DNA of 64,000 nucleotides from Pseudoxanthomonas sp. Its GTDB lineage: Bacteria > Pseudomonadota > Gammaproteobacteria > Xanthomonadales > Xanthomonadaceae. Under the pieces are notes generated by a model. That model had not been told where the DNA came from. It searched no databases and saw nothing but the letters and a program-made list of their open reading frames with translations. Both the position numbers and the translations under genes were made by a program. Shown here piece after piece: positions 16,901 through 25,044 of this stretch; the first letter of the stretch is position 1, and each line of letters opens with the position of its first letter. The DNA is taken from positions 3,162,001 through 3,226,000 of the forward strand of contig NZ_CP114978.1 of assembly GCF_027498035.1 (NCBI RefSeq). The letters run 5' to 3'.

Positions 16901-17269
16901 GGCGCCGGTGCCAGCAGCGTCAGCCCGATGCTGCTGTTGCTGGGCGCCCGCGCCGAACCGGGCACGGACTGCGATGAGGACGTGATCCTGGCTGGCCTGG
17001 ACCGGCTGCTGGAGGAGGACATCGCCCTGGACGTACGCGACCCGCGCGGTTTCGGCCCGTTGCACCTGGCGGCCTTGCATGGGTTGCTGCGCGTGGTCCA
17101 GCGGCTGCTCCGCGCCGGCGCCGATCCCGACTTGCGCGATGGGCTGAACCGCAGTCCGCGCGAAGTGGCGATCATGCGTGGCTTCGTCGATGTCGCTGGT
17201 GAGCTGTCGCCCGGTGTCCGCCCCGGCAGCGGCGCGCCGATCGCGCGTTACCTGCGCGACCAGGGTTGA
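13922..17269 (+). CDS. Very large membrane-anchored ankyrin repeat protein
   Basis: A 1115-residue protein. Residues 1-205 hold about six hydrophobic segments (for example AAWLALVVGLSLAALTYLGG, LLGLWAVGFAVVAVLLVW and LAVAAAVAVAIGFGLSLAW). A proline/alanine-rich linker follows to about residue 245. The rest is an almost uninterrupted ankyrin array with repeated G-x-TPLH-x-AA and LL-x-x-GA-(N/D)P units (NTPLHHAA, GADPRRADADGNT, GMSALHLATALGN, GFGPLHLAALHG); I estimate about 20 repeats. Ankyrin arrays bind proteins, so a membrane-tethered scaffold is likely; the partner is unknown. Translation is probably coupled to ycgL by the eight-base overlap. A stop-free opposite-strand frame here is a shadow of the high GC. 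Confidence 0.9.
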   Translation: MPEPARRPMPAAWLALVVGLSLAALTYLGGWIAAAGALLAQPALALAVSWHARTRGPAGRDFLKRDLAALLGLWAVGFAVVAVLLVWPLQALRSGGSLAAAVGLSAVSGACLIGLWRTWPLWQAVECEGGTLSRQWRAMASREAGDWHGLAVAAAVAVAIGFGLSLAWPALWSSTLRGVGTALYVIALPLLHFGLQRTVRAGGLPVLEMPARPPAARVAPIVAPKPVAAAPTVEPARSAPVHAPALDAELYEAARGGRVERALQLIEAGANPRALPAAGARDQRSLAVLAAVLPDLRLLRLLIGKGIDLNQVHAGMTPLLAATRDSWHGRPDAVTTLLTNGADPRRADADGNTPLHHAARSSDPGVVALLRDAAAELDARNAEGVTPLGIACIAGNWRLAKFLLERGARPEPAGGQPVLLAAAGTEEDDPAGVQLLLKHKAKVDARGAGGRSALHAAALAGHGEILTALLAAGAAADLHDDAGNTPWLEAARSGNLVAIDILASAGVEIGAVDANGRNALMLAATGEQVSSTLIRRLLELGLDPAQRDAGGQRAVDVAAAAGRWALVSQLDPDYPLPNAVSVADSSQPPPDQAPLGLLREALERGDAADLDGLARLCSPVELGSLLHAPTLSTTPRVLQWLLRHGAVGEPRDVYGDVPLIASLARGPSALPAIRVLLDAGLSPAGGAGLARFLSACVQAGARDDAAARSLALELLQRGADPFAATVAGDQPLSLAVQLDWSPLVEALLAIGVDRETRDARGMSALHLATALGNVPMVRRLIASGAAPDARAADGQTPLGVALSSGRRDLADWLDWRVWPLPRRPLRSGDLPLAAIAGDVDAVRRLLDLGFDVDAPDAQGCSALLRAAGGGHGAVVDLLLARGADPQRTARTGATPLSAAVSMRQAAIVNALLDAGADIEYRLPGEVSVLMLAAALGLPDIAARLLTAGANVHAVDAQGLTPLHCAGLFGFIARDRSRLLALMDTLLLAGAEPDGAGASSVSPMLLLLGARAEPGTDCDEDVILAGLDRLLEEDIALDVRDPRGFGPLHLAALHGLLRVVQRLLRAGADPDLRDGLNRSPREVAIMRGFVDVAGELSPGVRPGSGAPIARYLRDQG

Positions 17270-17323
17270 TCTTCCCGCGTCGCGCGCGGACGGTCCGCGC
17301 CGATGCCCCAAGGAAACACCTCG

Positions 17324-17680
17324 ATGTCCCACGCCACGCCTGTCGACGCCGCACCGATCACCTGGGCCGATTTCGAGAAAGTGCTGCTGGTCGCCGGCAC
17401 CGTCCTCAGGGTCGAGGCCTTTCCGGAGGCACGTCGTCCGGCCTACAAGGTATGGGCCGATTTCGGGCCGTATGGCGAGCGCAAGACCAGCGCCCAGATC
17501 ACGAATCTGTACGCGCCTGAAGACCTGGTCGGCAGGCAGATCGTGGCGGTGATCAATTTCCCCGAGAAGCAGATCGGGCCGTTCAAGTCGCAGTTCCTGC
17601 TGACCGGTGCCTACACCGACGAGGGCGTGGTGGTGACCACGCTGGAACGCACGGTGCCCAACGGCGCACGCCTGGGCTGA
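17324..17680 (+). CDS. csaA: CsaA-like tRNA-binding domain protein
   Basis: A 118-residue protein made of a single EMAPII/OB-type tRNA-binding domain. The N-terminal ITWADFEKVLLVAGTV, FPEARRPAYKVWADFG, the SAQIT motif, VAVINFPEKQIGPFKS and the ending VPNGARLG follow Bacillus CsaA closely. CsaA binds tRNA-like RNA and has been described as a chaperone-like protein related to secretion; its role in proteobacteria is not settled. ATG at 17324 is favoured by AGGAAA about nine bases upstream. It stands 54 bases after the ankyrin gene and is convergent with the antiporter gene. Confidence 0.9.
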   Translation: MSHATPVDAAPITWADFEKVLLVAGTVLRVEAFPEARRPAYKVWADFGPYGERKTSAQITNLYAPEDLVGRQIVAVINFPEKQIGPFKSQFLLTGAYTDEGVVVTTLERTVPNGARLG

Positions 17681-17701
17681 AGCGCCGGCCCGCGCGTGGC
17701 T

Positions 17702-19513
17702 TCAGCTGCGCTCGGGCGTGGGATCGTCGCGGACGATCCCGTCGTCGCCGGAAATGTCGGCGGCGAAGAGCTTTTCCAGGTCACGGCGCGCGTCCTTGGC
17801 CGTCTGCAGCAGGGCCGCTTCGTCGTCGTAGATCAGGTACTGCTCGCGCAGCAGCTTCTCGTCATGCGCGCGGAATTGCCGGGCGTGCTGCGCGGCGGTG
17901 CTGGCGGGAATGCCCAGCGCGGTCAGCACGCGCTCGCCCATCTCCAGGCTGGAACCGAAGGTCTCGCGGAAAGGCTCGGTGCCCAGGTCCATCAGGCGCC
18001 ACGCATGCTGGCGGTTGCGCGCGCGCGACAGCACGATGGCCTTGGGATACATGCGCCGGATCAGGCGCGTGGCGCGGATGTTGGTGTCCGGGTCGTCCAT
18101 CGCCACCACGAACACCTTGCAGTGCTGGGCACCGGCGGCGCGCAGCAGGTCCGGGCGCGTGGGATCGCCGTAGAACAGCCGCGCGTTGCCGAAGCGGCGC
18201 AGGTTGTCCACCGTCTCCGGGCTGTGTTCCAGCGCCACGAACGGCAGCCGCTGTGCGGTCAGCAGGCGCGCGACGATCTGGCCGAAGCGGCCCATGCCGG
18301 CGATCAACACCTGCGGCTGCTGGTCGTCCACTTCGTCGAAGGCGCGCTTGGGCGCGTCCGCCGGCGCGTGGTCCAGCCAGCGGCCGGTGGCGATCAGCAG
18401 CAGTGGCGTGGCCGCCATCGACAGGCCAACCATCGCCACCAGCCGGTCGTGGTGCTCGACGCTGAGCAGGTTGGCCTGCACGGCCTGGTTGAATACCACG
18501 AAGGCGAATTCACCGCCCAGCCACAACACGCCGCCAAGTTTCAGCGCCGAACGCCAGCTCATCTGCTGCTGCCAACGGCCGAGCACGAACAGCACACCCA
18601 CCTTCACCAGCAGCAGCGCGACCACGCCGGCGGCGATGATCTGCGGCTCGGCGCGGATGCGGTCCAGGTCGATGCTCATGCCCACGGCGATGAAGAACAG
18701 GCCCAGCAGCAGGCTCTTGAACGGTTCGATCTGCGATTCCAGTTCGTGGCGGAATTCCGAATCGGACAGCAGCACGCCGGCCAGGAACGCGCCCAGGCCC
18801 GCGCTCAATCCCGCCAGCTCCATGAACCAGGCCGTGCCCAGCACCACCAGCAACGCACTGGCGGTGAAGACCTCGGGCATGCGCGTGCGGGCGACCACGC
18901 GGAACAGGTGACGCAGCAACAGCCGGCCGCACAACACCACGATCACGATGGCGCCGACTGCATGCAGCGCCGCCGACCAGGTCAGGGTCTGGTTCTTGGC
19001 CCCACCCAGCAATGGAATCGCGGCCAGCAACGGGATCGCCGCCAGGTCCTGGAACAGCAGCACCGCAAATCCGGTGCGGCCGTAATCGCTGGTCAGCGCC
19101 TTGCGTTCGGCCAGCAGCTGCAGGCTGACCGCAGTGGACGACAGGGCCAGGCCCATGCCCACGATCAGTGCCGATTTCCAGCTCAGCCCCAGGCCCATGC
19201 AGATGCTGCCCAGGATCAGCGTGCACAGCAGCACCTGCAGTCCACCGGTGCCGAACACCGGTTTGCGCATCACCCGCAGGCGCGCAGGGGACAGTTCCAG
19301 CCCGATCACGAACAGCAGCATGACCACGCCGATCTCCGACGCATCGAGGATGCGTTCGGCATCGCGCACGAACCCGAGCCCATCCGGCCCCAACACCGCC
19401 CCGGCGACCAGGTACGCCAGCACCGCGCCCAGCCCGAAGCGCTTGAACGCCGGCACGGCAATCACGCCGGCCAACAGGAATACCAGGGCGAGTTGCAGAC
19501 CACTGCCGTGCAT
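17702..19513 (-). CDS. Kef-type monovalent cation:proton antiporter (CPA2) with RCK domain
   Basis: A 603-residue membrane protein. Residues 1-380 form a CPA2 sodium/proton-exchanger core with many hydrophobic helices (LALVFLLAGVIAVPAFKRFG, IGVVMLLFVIGLELSP and LLFQDLAAIPLLAAIPLLG). About residues 400-520 form a TrkA-N/RCK nucleotide-binding domain (VLIAGMGRFGQIVARLL, GxGxxG). The layout matches KefB/KefC glutathione-gated potassium efflux systems, which protect cells from electrophiles by acidifying the cytosol. No KefF/KefG ancillary oxidoreductase gene lies next to it, so gating by glutathione adducts is not certain. The C-terminus ends in acidic and charged helices. Confidence 0.9.
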   Translation of the reverse strand: MHGSGLQLALVFLLAGVIAVPAFKRFGLGAVLAYLVAGAVLGPDGLGFVRDAERILDASEIGVVMLLFVIGLELSPARLRVMRKPVFGTGGLQVLLCTLILGSICMGLGLSWKSALIVGMGLALSSTAVSLQLLAERKALTSDYGRTGFAVLLFQDLAAIPLLAAIPLLGGAKNQTLTWSAALHAVGAIVIVVLCGRLLLRHLFRVVARTRMPEVFTASALLVVLGTAWFMELAGLSAGLGAFLAGVLLSDSEFRHELESQIEPFKSLLLGLFFIAVGMSIDLDRIRAEPQIIAAGVVALLLVKVGVLFVLGRWQQQMSWRSALKLGGVLWLGGEFAFVVFNQAVQANLLSVEHHDRLVAMVGLSMAATPLLLIATGRWLDHAPADAPKRAFDEVDDQQPQVLIAGMGRFGQIVARLLTAQRLPFVALEHSPETVDNLRRFGNARLFYGDPTRPDLLRAAGAQHCKVFVVAMDDPDTNIRATRLIRRMYPKAIVLSRARNRQHAWRLMDLGTEPFRETFGSSLEMGERVLTALGIPASTAAQHARQFRAHDEKLLREQYLIYDDEAALLQTAKDARRDLEKLFAADISGDDGIVRDDPTPERS

Positions 19514-19628
19514 CGGATGACTCCTTCAAACGGCCTGCATTATGCGGCCGGGCGCGACGCACACGGCGCCGGAATCTTGCTAGATTGCAGGCTTCAATGG
19601 AAAGCTGCATGCAGGCAAGGGGGCAGGG

Positions 19629-20417
19629 ATGAGCAAGGTGCTTGGGATGTTGTTGTTGCTGGTCGGCCTGGTTCCGCTGGCACATGCAGCAGACCTGCAG
19701 ATGCAGGTGGTAGGCGAGGTCGGTATCGATCCGGATGGCAAGGTCTTCGCCACCGACATCAAGACGATCGTAACGCCGCAGGTCAAAGACCTGATCGAGA
19801 AGACGGTTCGTGACTGGCAGTTCGAGCCGGTCCTGGTCGACGGCAAGCCAGGACACGTCAAGGCCAACATGAATCTGACGCTGCTGGCCAAGAAGTCGGA
19901 TGGCGGTTATCAGTTGCAGGTGGAGCGCGCCAGGTTCTACAGCGCAAGAGCCACGACCAGGATGACGCCACCGCGTTACCCACCTGAGCCGGCCAGAGCG
20001 GGGATTGGCGCGAATGTCCTGGTCGCCGTACGTGTGGATGCGCAAGGCAAGGTCATCGATGCGGTCGCGGTCGAGACGTCGCTTCCCTATCGCAATGTCA
20101 ACGCGAAAGTCGCGCGCAGCTGGGGAAAGTACTTTGAAAAGGCCACGATCCAGGCGGCCCGGGACTGGGAGTTTGCCCCGGCGCGGGTCGAGTTTGGTGA
20201 CGTGGCTGATGCGACGTTGATCGTCCCGGTGACTTATCGCATCGGAGAGATGCCATCCGATGGCTGGCAGAACAACTCGGAAGGGGAGCGGCGGCAGATC
20301 CCCTGGCTCGCCACCGAGTCCCAGCAGTTCGATCCCGCTGGCCTGAAACAGGGGGAGTCCCTTGCACTGAATCAGCGCGTCAAGCTCAGGACGCAGGTCG
20401 AGGGAATAACGCTTTAG
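19629..20417 (+). CDS. Exported protein with TonB C-terminal-like domains
   Basis: A 262-residue exported protein with a clean signal peptide (MSKVLGMLLLLVGLVPLAHA). RBS GGGCAGGG lies directly before the ATG. Two similar segments, around residues 25-95 and 110-215, look like TonB C-terminal folds: VVGEVGIDPDGKVFATDI ... VRDWQFEPVLVDGKP, and then PPRYPPEPARAGIGANVLVAVRVDAQG ... ARDWEFAPARV. There is no TonB-type N-terminal anchor or long proline linker, so it is probably not a TonB energy transducer; such proteins are common and uncharacterised in Xanthomonadaceae. It is followed by a strong terminator and has no obvious operon partners. Confidence 0.75.
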   Translation: MSKVLGMLLLLVGLVPLAHAADLQMQVVGEVGIDPDGKVFATDIKTIVTPQVKDLIEKTVRDWQFEPVLVDGKPGHVKANMNLTLLAKKSDGGYQLQVERARFYSARATTRMTPPRYPPEPARAGIGANVLVAVRVDAQGKVIDAVAVETSLPYRNVNAKVARSWGKYFEKATIQAARDWEFAPARVEFGDVADATLIVPVTYRIGEMPSDGWQNNSEGERRQIPWLATESQQFDPAGLKQGESLALNQRVKLRTQVEGITL

Positions 20418-20470
20418 GCAAGCGCAGTCATGTGATGTGATTTTCTCCGGGGATCTTCCCCAATCGAGAA

Positions 20471-20493
20471 AGCCCCGCATTGCGGGGCTTTTT
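20471..20493 (+). terminator. Intrinsic terminator between the TonB-domain gene and rho
   Basis: A perfect 8-base GC-rich stem (AGCCCCGC / GCGGGGCT) with a 3-base loop followed by TTTTT. It ends the rightward TonB-domain gene and, less strongly, the leftward rho gene, which is convergent. Confidence 0.9.
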
Positions 20494-20547
20494 CGTTGCT
20501 TCCAAGAAGCGCCGGAACTCAGCGCTCCATCGCGCTGGAGAACGCGC

Positions 20548-22344
20548 TTATCTCTTCATGGAAGAGAAGAATTCATCGTTCGACTTGGTGTTCTTCATCT
20601 TGTCGAGCATGAACTCCATCGCGGCGATTTCGTCCATCGGGTGCAGCAGCTTGCGCAGGATCCAGATCTTCTGCAGCAGCTCCGGCTCGATCAGTAGGTC
20701 TTCGCGGCGGGTGCCGGAACGGTTGATGTCGATGGCCGGGTAGACGCGCTTCTCGGTGATGCGACGGTTCAGGTGCACTTCCGAGTTGCCGGTGCCCTTG
20801 AACTCTTCGTAGATCACCTCGTCCATCTTCGAGCCGGTCTCGACCAGCGCGGTAGCGATGATGGTTAGCGAGCCGCCTTCCTCAACGTTACGCGCCGCGC
20901 CGAAGAAGCGCTTCGGGCGATGCAGGGCGTTGGCGTCCACGCCACCGCTGAGCACCTTGCCCGAGCTCGGCACCACGTTGTTGTAGGCGCGGGCCAGGCG
21001 GGTGATCGAGTCCAGCATGATCACCACGTCCTTCTTGTGCTCGACCAGGCGCTTGGCCCGCTCGATCACCATCTCGGCGACCTGCACGTGGCGCGCGGCC
21101 GGTTCGTCGAAGGTCGAGGAGATGACCTCGCCGCGCACGGTGCGCTGCATTTCGGTCACTTCTTCCGGGCGCTCGTCGATCAGCAGCACGATCAGGTGCA
21201 CGTCGGGATGATTGGTGGTGATGGCCGTGGCCACCTGCTGCATCATCATCGTCTTGCCGGCCTTGGGCGGGGAGACGATCAGCGCGCGCTGGCCTTTGCC
21301 CTGCGGCGCCATCAGGTCGAGGATGCGGCCGGAAATGTCTTCCGACGAGCCGTTGCCACGCTCCAGGGTGAAGCGCTTGCGCGGGAACAGCGGGGTCAGG
21401 TTCTCGAACAGGACCTTGCCCTTGCTGGCTTCGATCGGCTCACCGTTGATGGTGTCCACGATCGACAGCGCGAAGTAGCGCTCGCCATCCTTTGGGAAGC
21501 GGATGCGGCCGGCCAGGTGGTCGCCGGTGCGCAGGTTGAAGCGACGGATCTGGCTGGGCGAGATGTAGGTGTCGTCCGGGCCGGCCAGGTAGCTGGCCTC
21601 GGCCGCGCGCAGGAAGCCGAAGCCGTCGGGCAGGATTTCCAGCACGCCATCGGCGGCGACGCCTTCGCCATGGCGGGTCAGGACTTTCAGCAGGGCGAAG
21701 ATCACGTCCTGCTTGCGGGCGCGGGCGACGCCTTCGTGGATCTGCAGCTGGTCGGCGATGTCCAGCAGCTTGAACGCCGGCATCCGCTTGAGGTCGCTCA
21801 GCGAGTACTGCGGGAAGCCTTCCGGCACCTGCGGGTGCGGACGCGGCACGAAGTTCTCGTTGGCGCCATCGGCCGGGAAGCCGTCACCGCCGTAGCCGCG
21901 GTTGTTGTTGCCGCCGCTGCGATCACGGTCGCGCCGGTTGCGGAAGCGCTCACGCCGGTTGTTGCCCTGGCCCTGGCCTTGCTGGTTGTTGTTCTGCTGG
22001 GGACGGTTGTTGCCGCCCTCGTTGCCGCCGGCATTGTGCTGCGGGTTGCGCGGCTCGCCAGGCTGGTTGGATTCGCCGGCGTCGCTACGCGGGGCCTGGG
22101 ATTCGCTCGGCTCGCTCTTCGGGGCCTGCTGCTGGGGCGCAGCAGCCGCGGGCGGGGCGAGGGTTTCCGCGGCGGCGGGCTTGGGTGCGGCGGGCGCTGC
22201 TGGTGGCGCCGCGGGGGCGCTGTCCAGGGCCAGGTTGGCCTGCGGCGCGCCGGCGTCGCTCTTGGCGGTGGCGGCCTTGGTCGCGCGCGGCTTGCGCACG
22301 CGCTTCTCGGCGGTTGCTGCGCCGGTTTCGTTGCTGTCGGACAA
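20548..22344 (-). CDS. rho: Transcription termination factor Rho with long disordered insert
   Basis: A 598-residue Rho. The RNA-binding N-terminal domain (YSLSDLKRMPAFKLLDIADQL ... GVLEILPDGFGFLR) and the ATPase domain (Walker A SPPKAGKT, VLLIDERPEEVTEM, the Q/R loops) are intact to the C-terminus. About 190 extra residues precede them: an Ala/Pro-rich stretch and then an Asn/Gly/Arg-rich low-complexity segment (RERFRNRRDRDRSGGNNNRG). No ATG fits; TTG at 22344 is preferred because GAGG lies nine bases upstream and related proteins begin MSD. Rho ends transcription at untranslated RNA. It lies downstream of trxA, as in other gammaproteobacteria. Confidence 0.93.
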   Translation of the reverse strand: MSDSNETGAATAEKRVRKPRATKAATAKSDAGAPQANLALDSAPAAPPAAPAAPKPAAAETLAPPAAAAPQQQAPKSEPSESQAPRSDAGESNQPGEPRNPQHNAGGNEGGNNRPQQNNNQQGQGQGNNRRERFRNRRDRDRSGGNNNRGYGGDGFPADGANENFVPRPHPQVPEGFPQYSLSDLKRMPAFKLLDIADQLQIHEGVARARKQDVIFALLKVLTRHGEGVAADGVLEILPDGFGFLRAAEASYLAGPDDTYISPSQIRRFNLRTGDHLAGRIRFPKDGERYFALSIVDTINGEPIEASKGKVLFENLTPLFPRKRFTLERGNGSSEDISGRILDLMAPQGKGQRALIVSPPKAGKTMMMQQVATAITTNHPDVHLIVLLIDERPEEVTEMQRTVRGEVISSTFDEPAARHVQVAEMVIERAKRLVEHKKDVVIMLDSITRLARAYNNVVPSSGKVLSGGVDANALHRPKRFFGAARNVEEGGSLTIIATALVETGSKMDEVIYEEFKGTGNSEVHLNRRITEKRVYPAIDINRSGTRREDLLIEPELLQKIWILRKLLHPMDEIAAMEFMLDKMKNTKSNDEFFSSMKR

Positions 22345-22568
22345 AGTGCGATTCCTCACTGAGAGGTTGCGAGCGGCCGGCGACAAGGGCGCGGGCGGCT
22401 GGAGTGACTGGGAAGTGGTACTGCAGAAGGGTGCGGCGCTTGGATCCCCGGCGCCGGATGCTGCTGACACTAGCACTGCGCCGGGACCGCTTCAAGCGTG
22501 CCCCGGCAACAGGTTGCAACGGATTCAGGCGCCGACGCGCGCCCTGGGCGGCGCGTCGGGCGTCTGGA

Positions 22569-22910
22569 TCAGGCGGCGGCTGCGCCGATGGCCTTGTCGA
22601 TCATCTGGGTCAGCTGACCCTTGCCCACGGCGCCGACCTGGGTGGCCTGGACCTGGCCGTCCTTGAACAGCAGCAGCAGCGGGATGTTGCGCACGTGGTA
22701 CTTGATGGCCGTGGCACGGTTGTCGTCCACATTCAGCTTGACCACCTTCAGGCGGCCGCCGTAACTGTCGGCCAGCTCGTCCAGGACCGGGGCGATCATC
22801 TTGCACGGGCCGCACCATTCGGCCCAGAAGTCCACCAGGACGGGCTCGCTGGACTGCAGGACGGCTGCGTCGAAATCGGCATCGCCGACGTGGGTTACCT
22901 TGTCGCTCAT
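22569..22910 (-). CDS. trxA: Thioredoxin 1
   Basis: A 113-residue thioredoxin with the active site WCGPC (32-36), the conserved Asp in VDFWAEWCGPC, the cis-proline in IPLLLLF and normal length. It reduces protein disulfides in the cytosol using thioredoxin reductase. ATG at 22910 has GGAGA a few bases upstream. It is divergent from rhlB over 220 bases and leads into rho after 224 bases containing a GC-rich palindrome but no T-tract, so read-through to rho is possible. rho itself may have its own promoter in that gap. Confidence 0.96.
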   Translation of the reverse strand: MSDKVTHVGDADFDAAVLQSSEPVLVDFWAEWCGPCKMIAPVLDELADSYGGRLKVVKLNVDDNRATAIKYHVRNIPLLLLFKDGQVQATQVGAVGKGQLTQMIDKAIGAAAA

Positions 22911-23130
22911 CGGGGTCTCCGTGGGGTTTTCGCGGTGCGGGGCCGAAGATGGCCGCCGGATGCGGTAAAATGGGGTGTTTCGCGGCCTGATCAAGCCCTG
23001 CATGCAAGGGGAAGGTCGCACCACCCGGCATCGAGTCGCCAGTTTGCGACCGGGGTGCTGGCGATGCAAGCGGACGTTTCCGCCCCTTCACACCTGCCGT
23101 CGCCCATGCGACTCGGCGCAAAGAGAATTC

Positions 23131-24903
23131 ATGAGCGACAAGCCCCTTACCGACGTCACCTTCAACACGTTCGACCTGCATCCCAGCCTGCTGGCCGGGC
23201 TGGAAGCGGCCGGTTTTTCCCGCTGCACGCCGATCCAGGCGCTGACCCTGCCGGTGGCCCTCGCCGGCCGCGATGTCGCGGGTCAGGCCCAGACCGGCAC
23301 CGGCAAGACCCTGGCGTTCCTGGTGGCGGTGATGAACCGCCTGCTGACCCGTCCGGCGCTGGCCGACCGCAAGCCGGAGGACCCGCGCGCGCTGATCATG
23401 GCGCCGACCCGCGAGCTGGCCATCCAGATTCACAAGGATGCGATGAAGTTCGGTGAGGCCCTGGGCCTGCGCTTCGCCCTGATCTACGGTGGCGTGGACT
23501 ACGACAAGCAGCGCGAGCTGCTGCAGCAGGGCGTGGACGTGATCATCGCCACCCCGGGCCGCCTGATCGACTACGTCAAGCAGCACAAGGTGGTGTCCCT
23601 GCACGCCTGCGAGATGTGCGTGATGGACGAAGCCGACCGCATGTTCGACCTGGGTTTCATCAAGGACATCCGCTTCCTGCTGCGGCGCATGCCCGAGCGC
23701 GGCACCCGCCAGACGCTGCTGTTCTCGGCCACGCTGAGCCATCGCGTGCTGGAGCTGGCCTATGAGCACATGAACGAGCCGGAAAAGCTCGTCGTCGAAG
23801 CCGAGACCATCACTGCCGCGCGTGTGCGCCAGCGCATGTACCTGCCGGCTGACGACGAGAAGATCCCGTTGCTGATCGGCCTGCTGTCGCGCAGCGAAGG
23901 CGCGCGCACCATGGTGTTCGTCAATACCAAGGCCTTCGTCGAACGCGTGGCCCGTGCGCTGGAGCGTGCCGGTTACCGCGTCGGCGTGCTCTCGGGCGAT
24001 GTCCCGCAGAAGAAGCGCGAAACCCTGCTCAAGCAGTTCCAGGCCGGTCGCCTCGAATTGCTGGTCGCTACAGATGTGGCCGCGCGCGGGCTGCACATCG
24101 ACGGGGTCAGCCACGTCTACAACTACGACCTGCCGTTCGACGCCGAGGACTACGTGCACCGCATCGGCCGCACCGCGCGCCTGGGTGCCGAGGGTGATGC
24201 GATCAGCTTCGCCTGCGAGCGCTATGCGCAGAGCCTGCCGGACATCGAGGCCTACATCGAGCAGAAGATCCCGGTCGAGCCGATCACCACCGAACTGCTG
24301 ACCGCGCTGCCGCGCCCGGAGCGCGCGCCGCTGCCGGCCGCCGAAGAAGGCGAGGAAGCTGAAAGCGTCAGCGCGATCTTCCGTGAAGCCCGCGAGCAGA
24401 AGGCCGCCGACGAAGCCCGCCGTGGCGGCGGACGTTCGTCCGGTGGCCCGGGTGGCCGCAGCGGCGGTCCGCGCGAGGGTGGGCGCAGTGGTTCGGGCGG
24501 TGGTGCGGGTGGCCGTGGTCCCCGCCCGCCGCGTCCACCGCGCAGCGCGCCGGCGGCGACAGACAAGGCCGCCGTGCCGCCGGCGGGTGATCCGCTGGTC
24601 GCTGCCAAGGCCGGTCCGGTCCAGGCGAATGCGCCTGGTGCCGTGGCCGATGGCCAGGCGCCGCAGGGCGACAAGCCGGCGCGCAAGCGTCGTCGTCGTC
24701 GCCACGGCCGTCCAGTCGAAGGCGGTGAAGCCACGCAGGGCGCCGCGTCGAGCGTTGGTGGCGACGTCGCCGCGAAGGCCCCGCGCACCGCCGGCAACCC
24801 ACCGCCGAAGGCGCGCCCGGCCGATGCGCCGGTTGTTGCCACCAGCAACGACTCGTTCCTGACCCGTCTGGGCCGCAAGATCAAGTCGCTGGTGGGCGGC
24901 TGA
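23131..24903 (+). CDS. rhlB: DEAD-box RNA helicase RhlB
   Basis: A 590-residue helicase. Motifs are all present: Q motif near 34, Walker A AQTGTGKT (53-60), PTRELA, TPGR, DEAD (166-169), SAT (199-201), ARGLHIDG and HRIGRTAR. After about residue 415 comes a long disordered tail rich in Gly/Ser/Arg and then Ala/Pro, with a basic cluster (RKRRRRR), ending in the short amphipathic SNDSFLTRLGRKIKSLVGG. RhlB unwinds structured mRNA, often with RNase E; the basic tail probably binds RNA. AAAGAGAA upstream of the ATG serves as RBS. A TAAAAT -10-like box occurs at 22966-22971. Confidence 0.93.
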   Translation: MSDKPLTDVTFNTFDLHPSLLAGLEAAGFSRCTPIQALTLPVALAGRDVAGQAQTGTGKTLAFLVAVMNRLLTRPALADRKPEDPRALIMAPTRELAIQIHKDAMKFGEALGLRFALIYGGVDYDKQRELLQQGVDVIIATPGRLIDYVKQHKVVSLHACEMCVMDEADRMFDLGFIKDIRFLLRRMPERGTRQTLLFSATLSHRVLELAYEHMNEPEKLVVEAETITAARVRQRMYLPADDEKIPLLIGLLSRSEGARTMVFVNTKAFVERVARALERAGYRVGVLSGDVPQKKRETLLKQFQAGRLELLVATDVAARGLHIDGVSHVYNYDLPFDAEDYVHRIGRTARLGAEGDAISFACERYAQSLPDIEAYIEQKIPVEPITTELLTALPRPERAPLPAAEEGEEAESVSAIFREAREQKAADEARRGGGRSSGGPGGRSGGPREGGRSGSGGGAGGRGPRPPRPPRSAPAATDKAAVPPAGDPLVAAKAGPVQANAPGAVADGQAPQGDKPARKRRRRRHGRPVEGGEATQGAASSVGGDVAAKAPRTAGNPPPKARPADAPVVATSNDSFLTRLGRKIKSLVGG

Positions 24904-24928
24904 TCCAGCCGCGCCGCTGCAATACACG

Positions 24929-24954
24929 GGAGGGTCGCCGCAGGGCGGCCCTCC
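24929..24954 (+). terminator. Candidate terminator after rhlB
   Basis: An 11-base imperfect GC-rich stem (GGAGGGTCGCC / GGCGGCCCTCC) with a 4-base loop 25 bases after the rhlB stop. The trailing sequence TGCGTTT is only partly T-rich, so it may end transcription incompletely before ftsE. Confidence 0.65.
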
Positions 24955-25044
24955 TGCGTTTCAGGCCATCGAACGTGACCCCCACGACGCCGATCGGTGC
25001 TGCAAGCGCCCACCGCTCACGAACCGATAGGCATAATCGCGGCC

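Noticed and set aside
17696..19813. 705-codon plus-strand frame opposite the antiporter
   Set aside because: The product is His/Gln/Asp-rich and featureless. The minus-strand frame encodes a complete CPA2 antiporter.
22525..24927. 800-codon minus-strand frame opposite rhlB
   Set aside because: It runs opposite the recognised helicase and its predicted protein has no motif. The true minus-strand gene in this area is trxA in another register.
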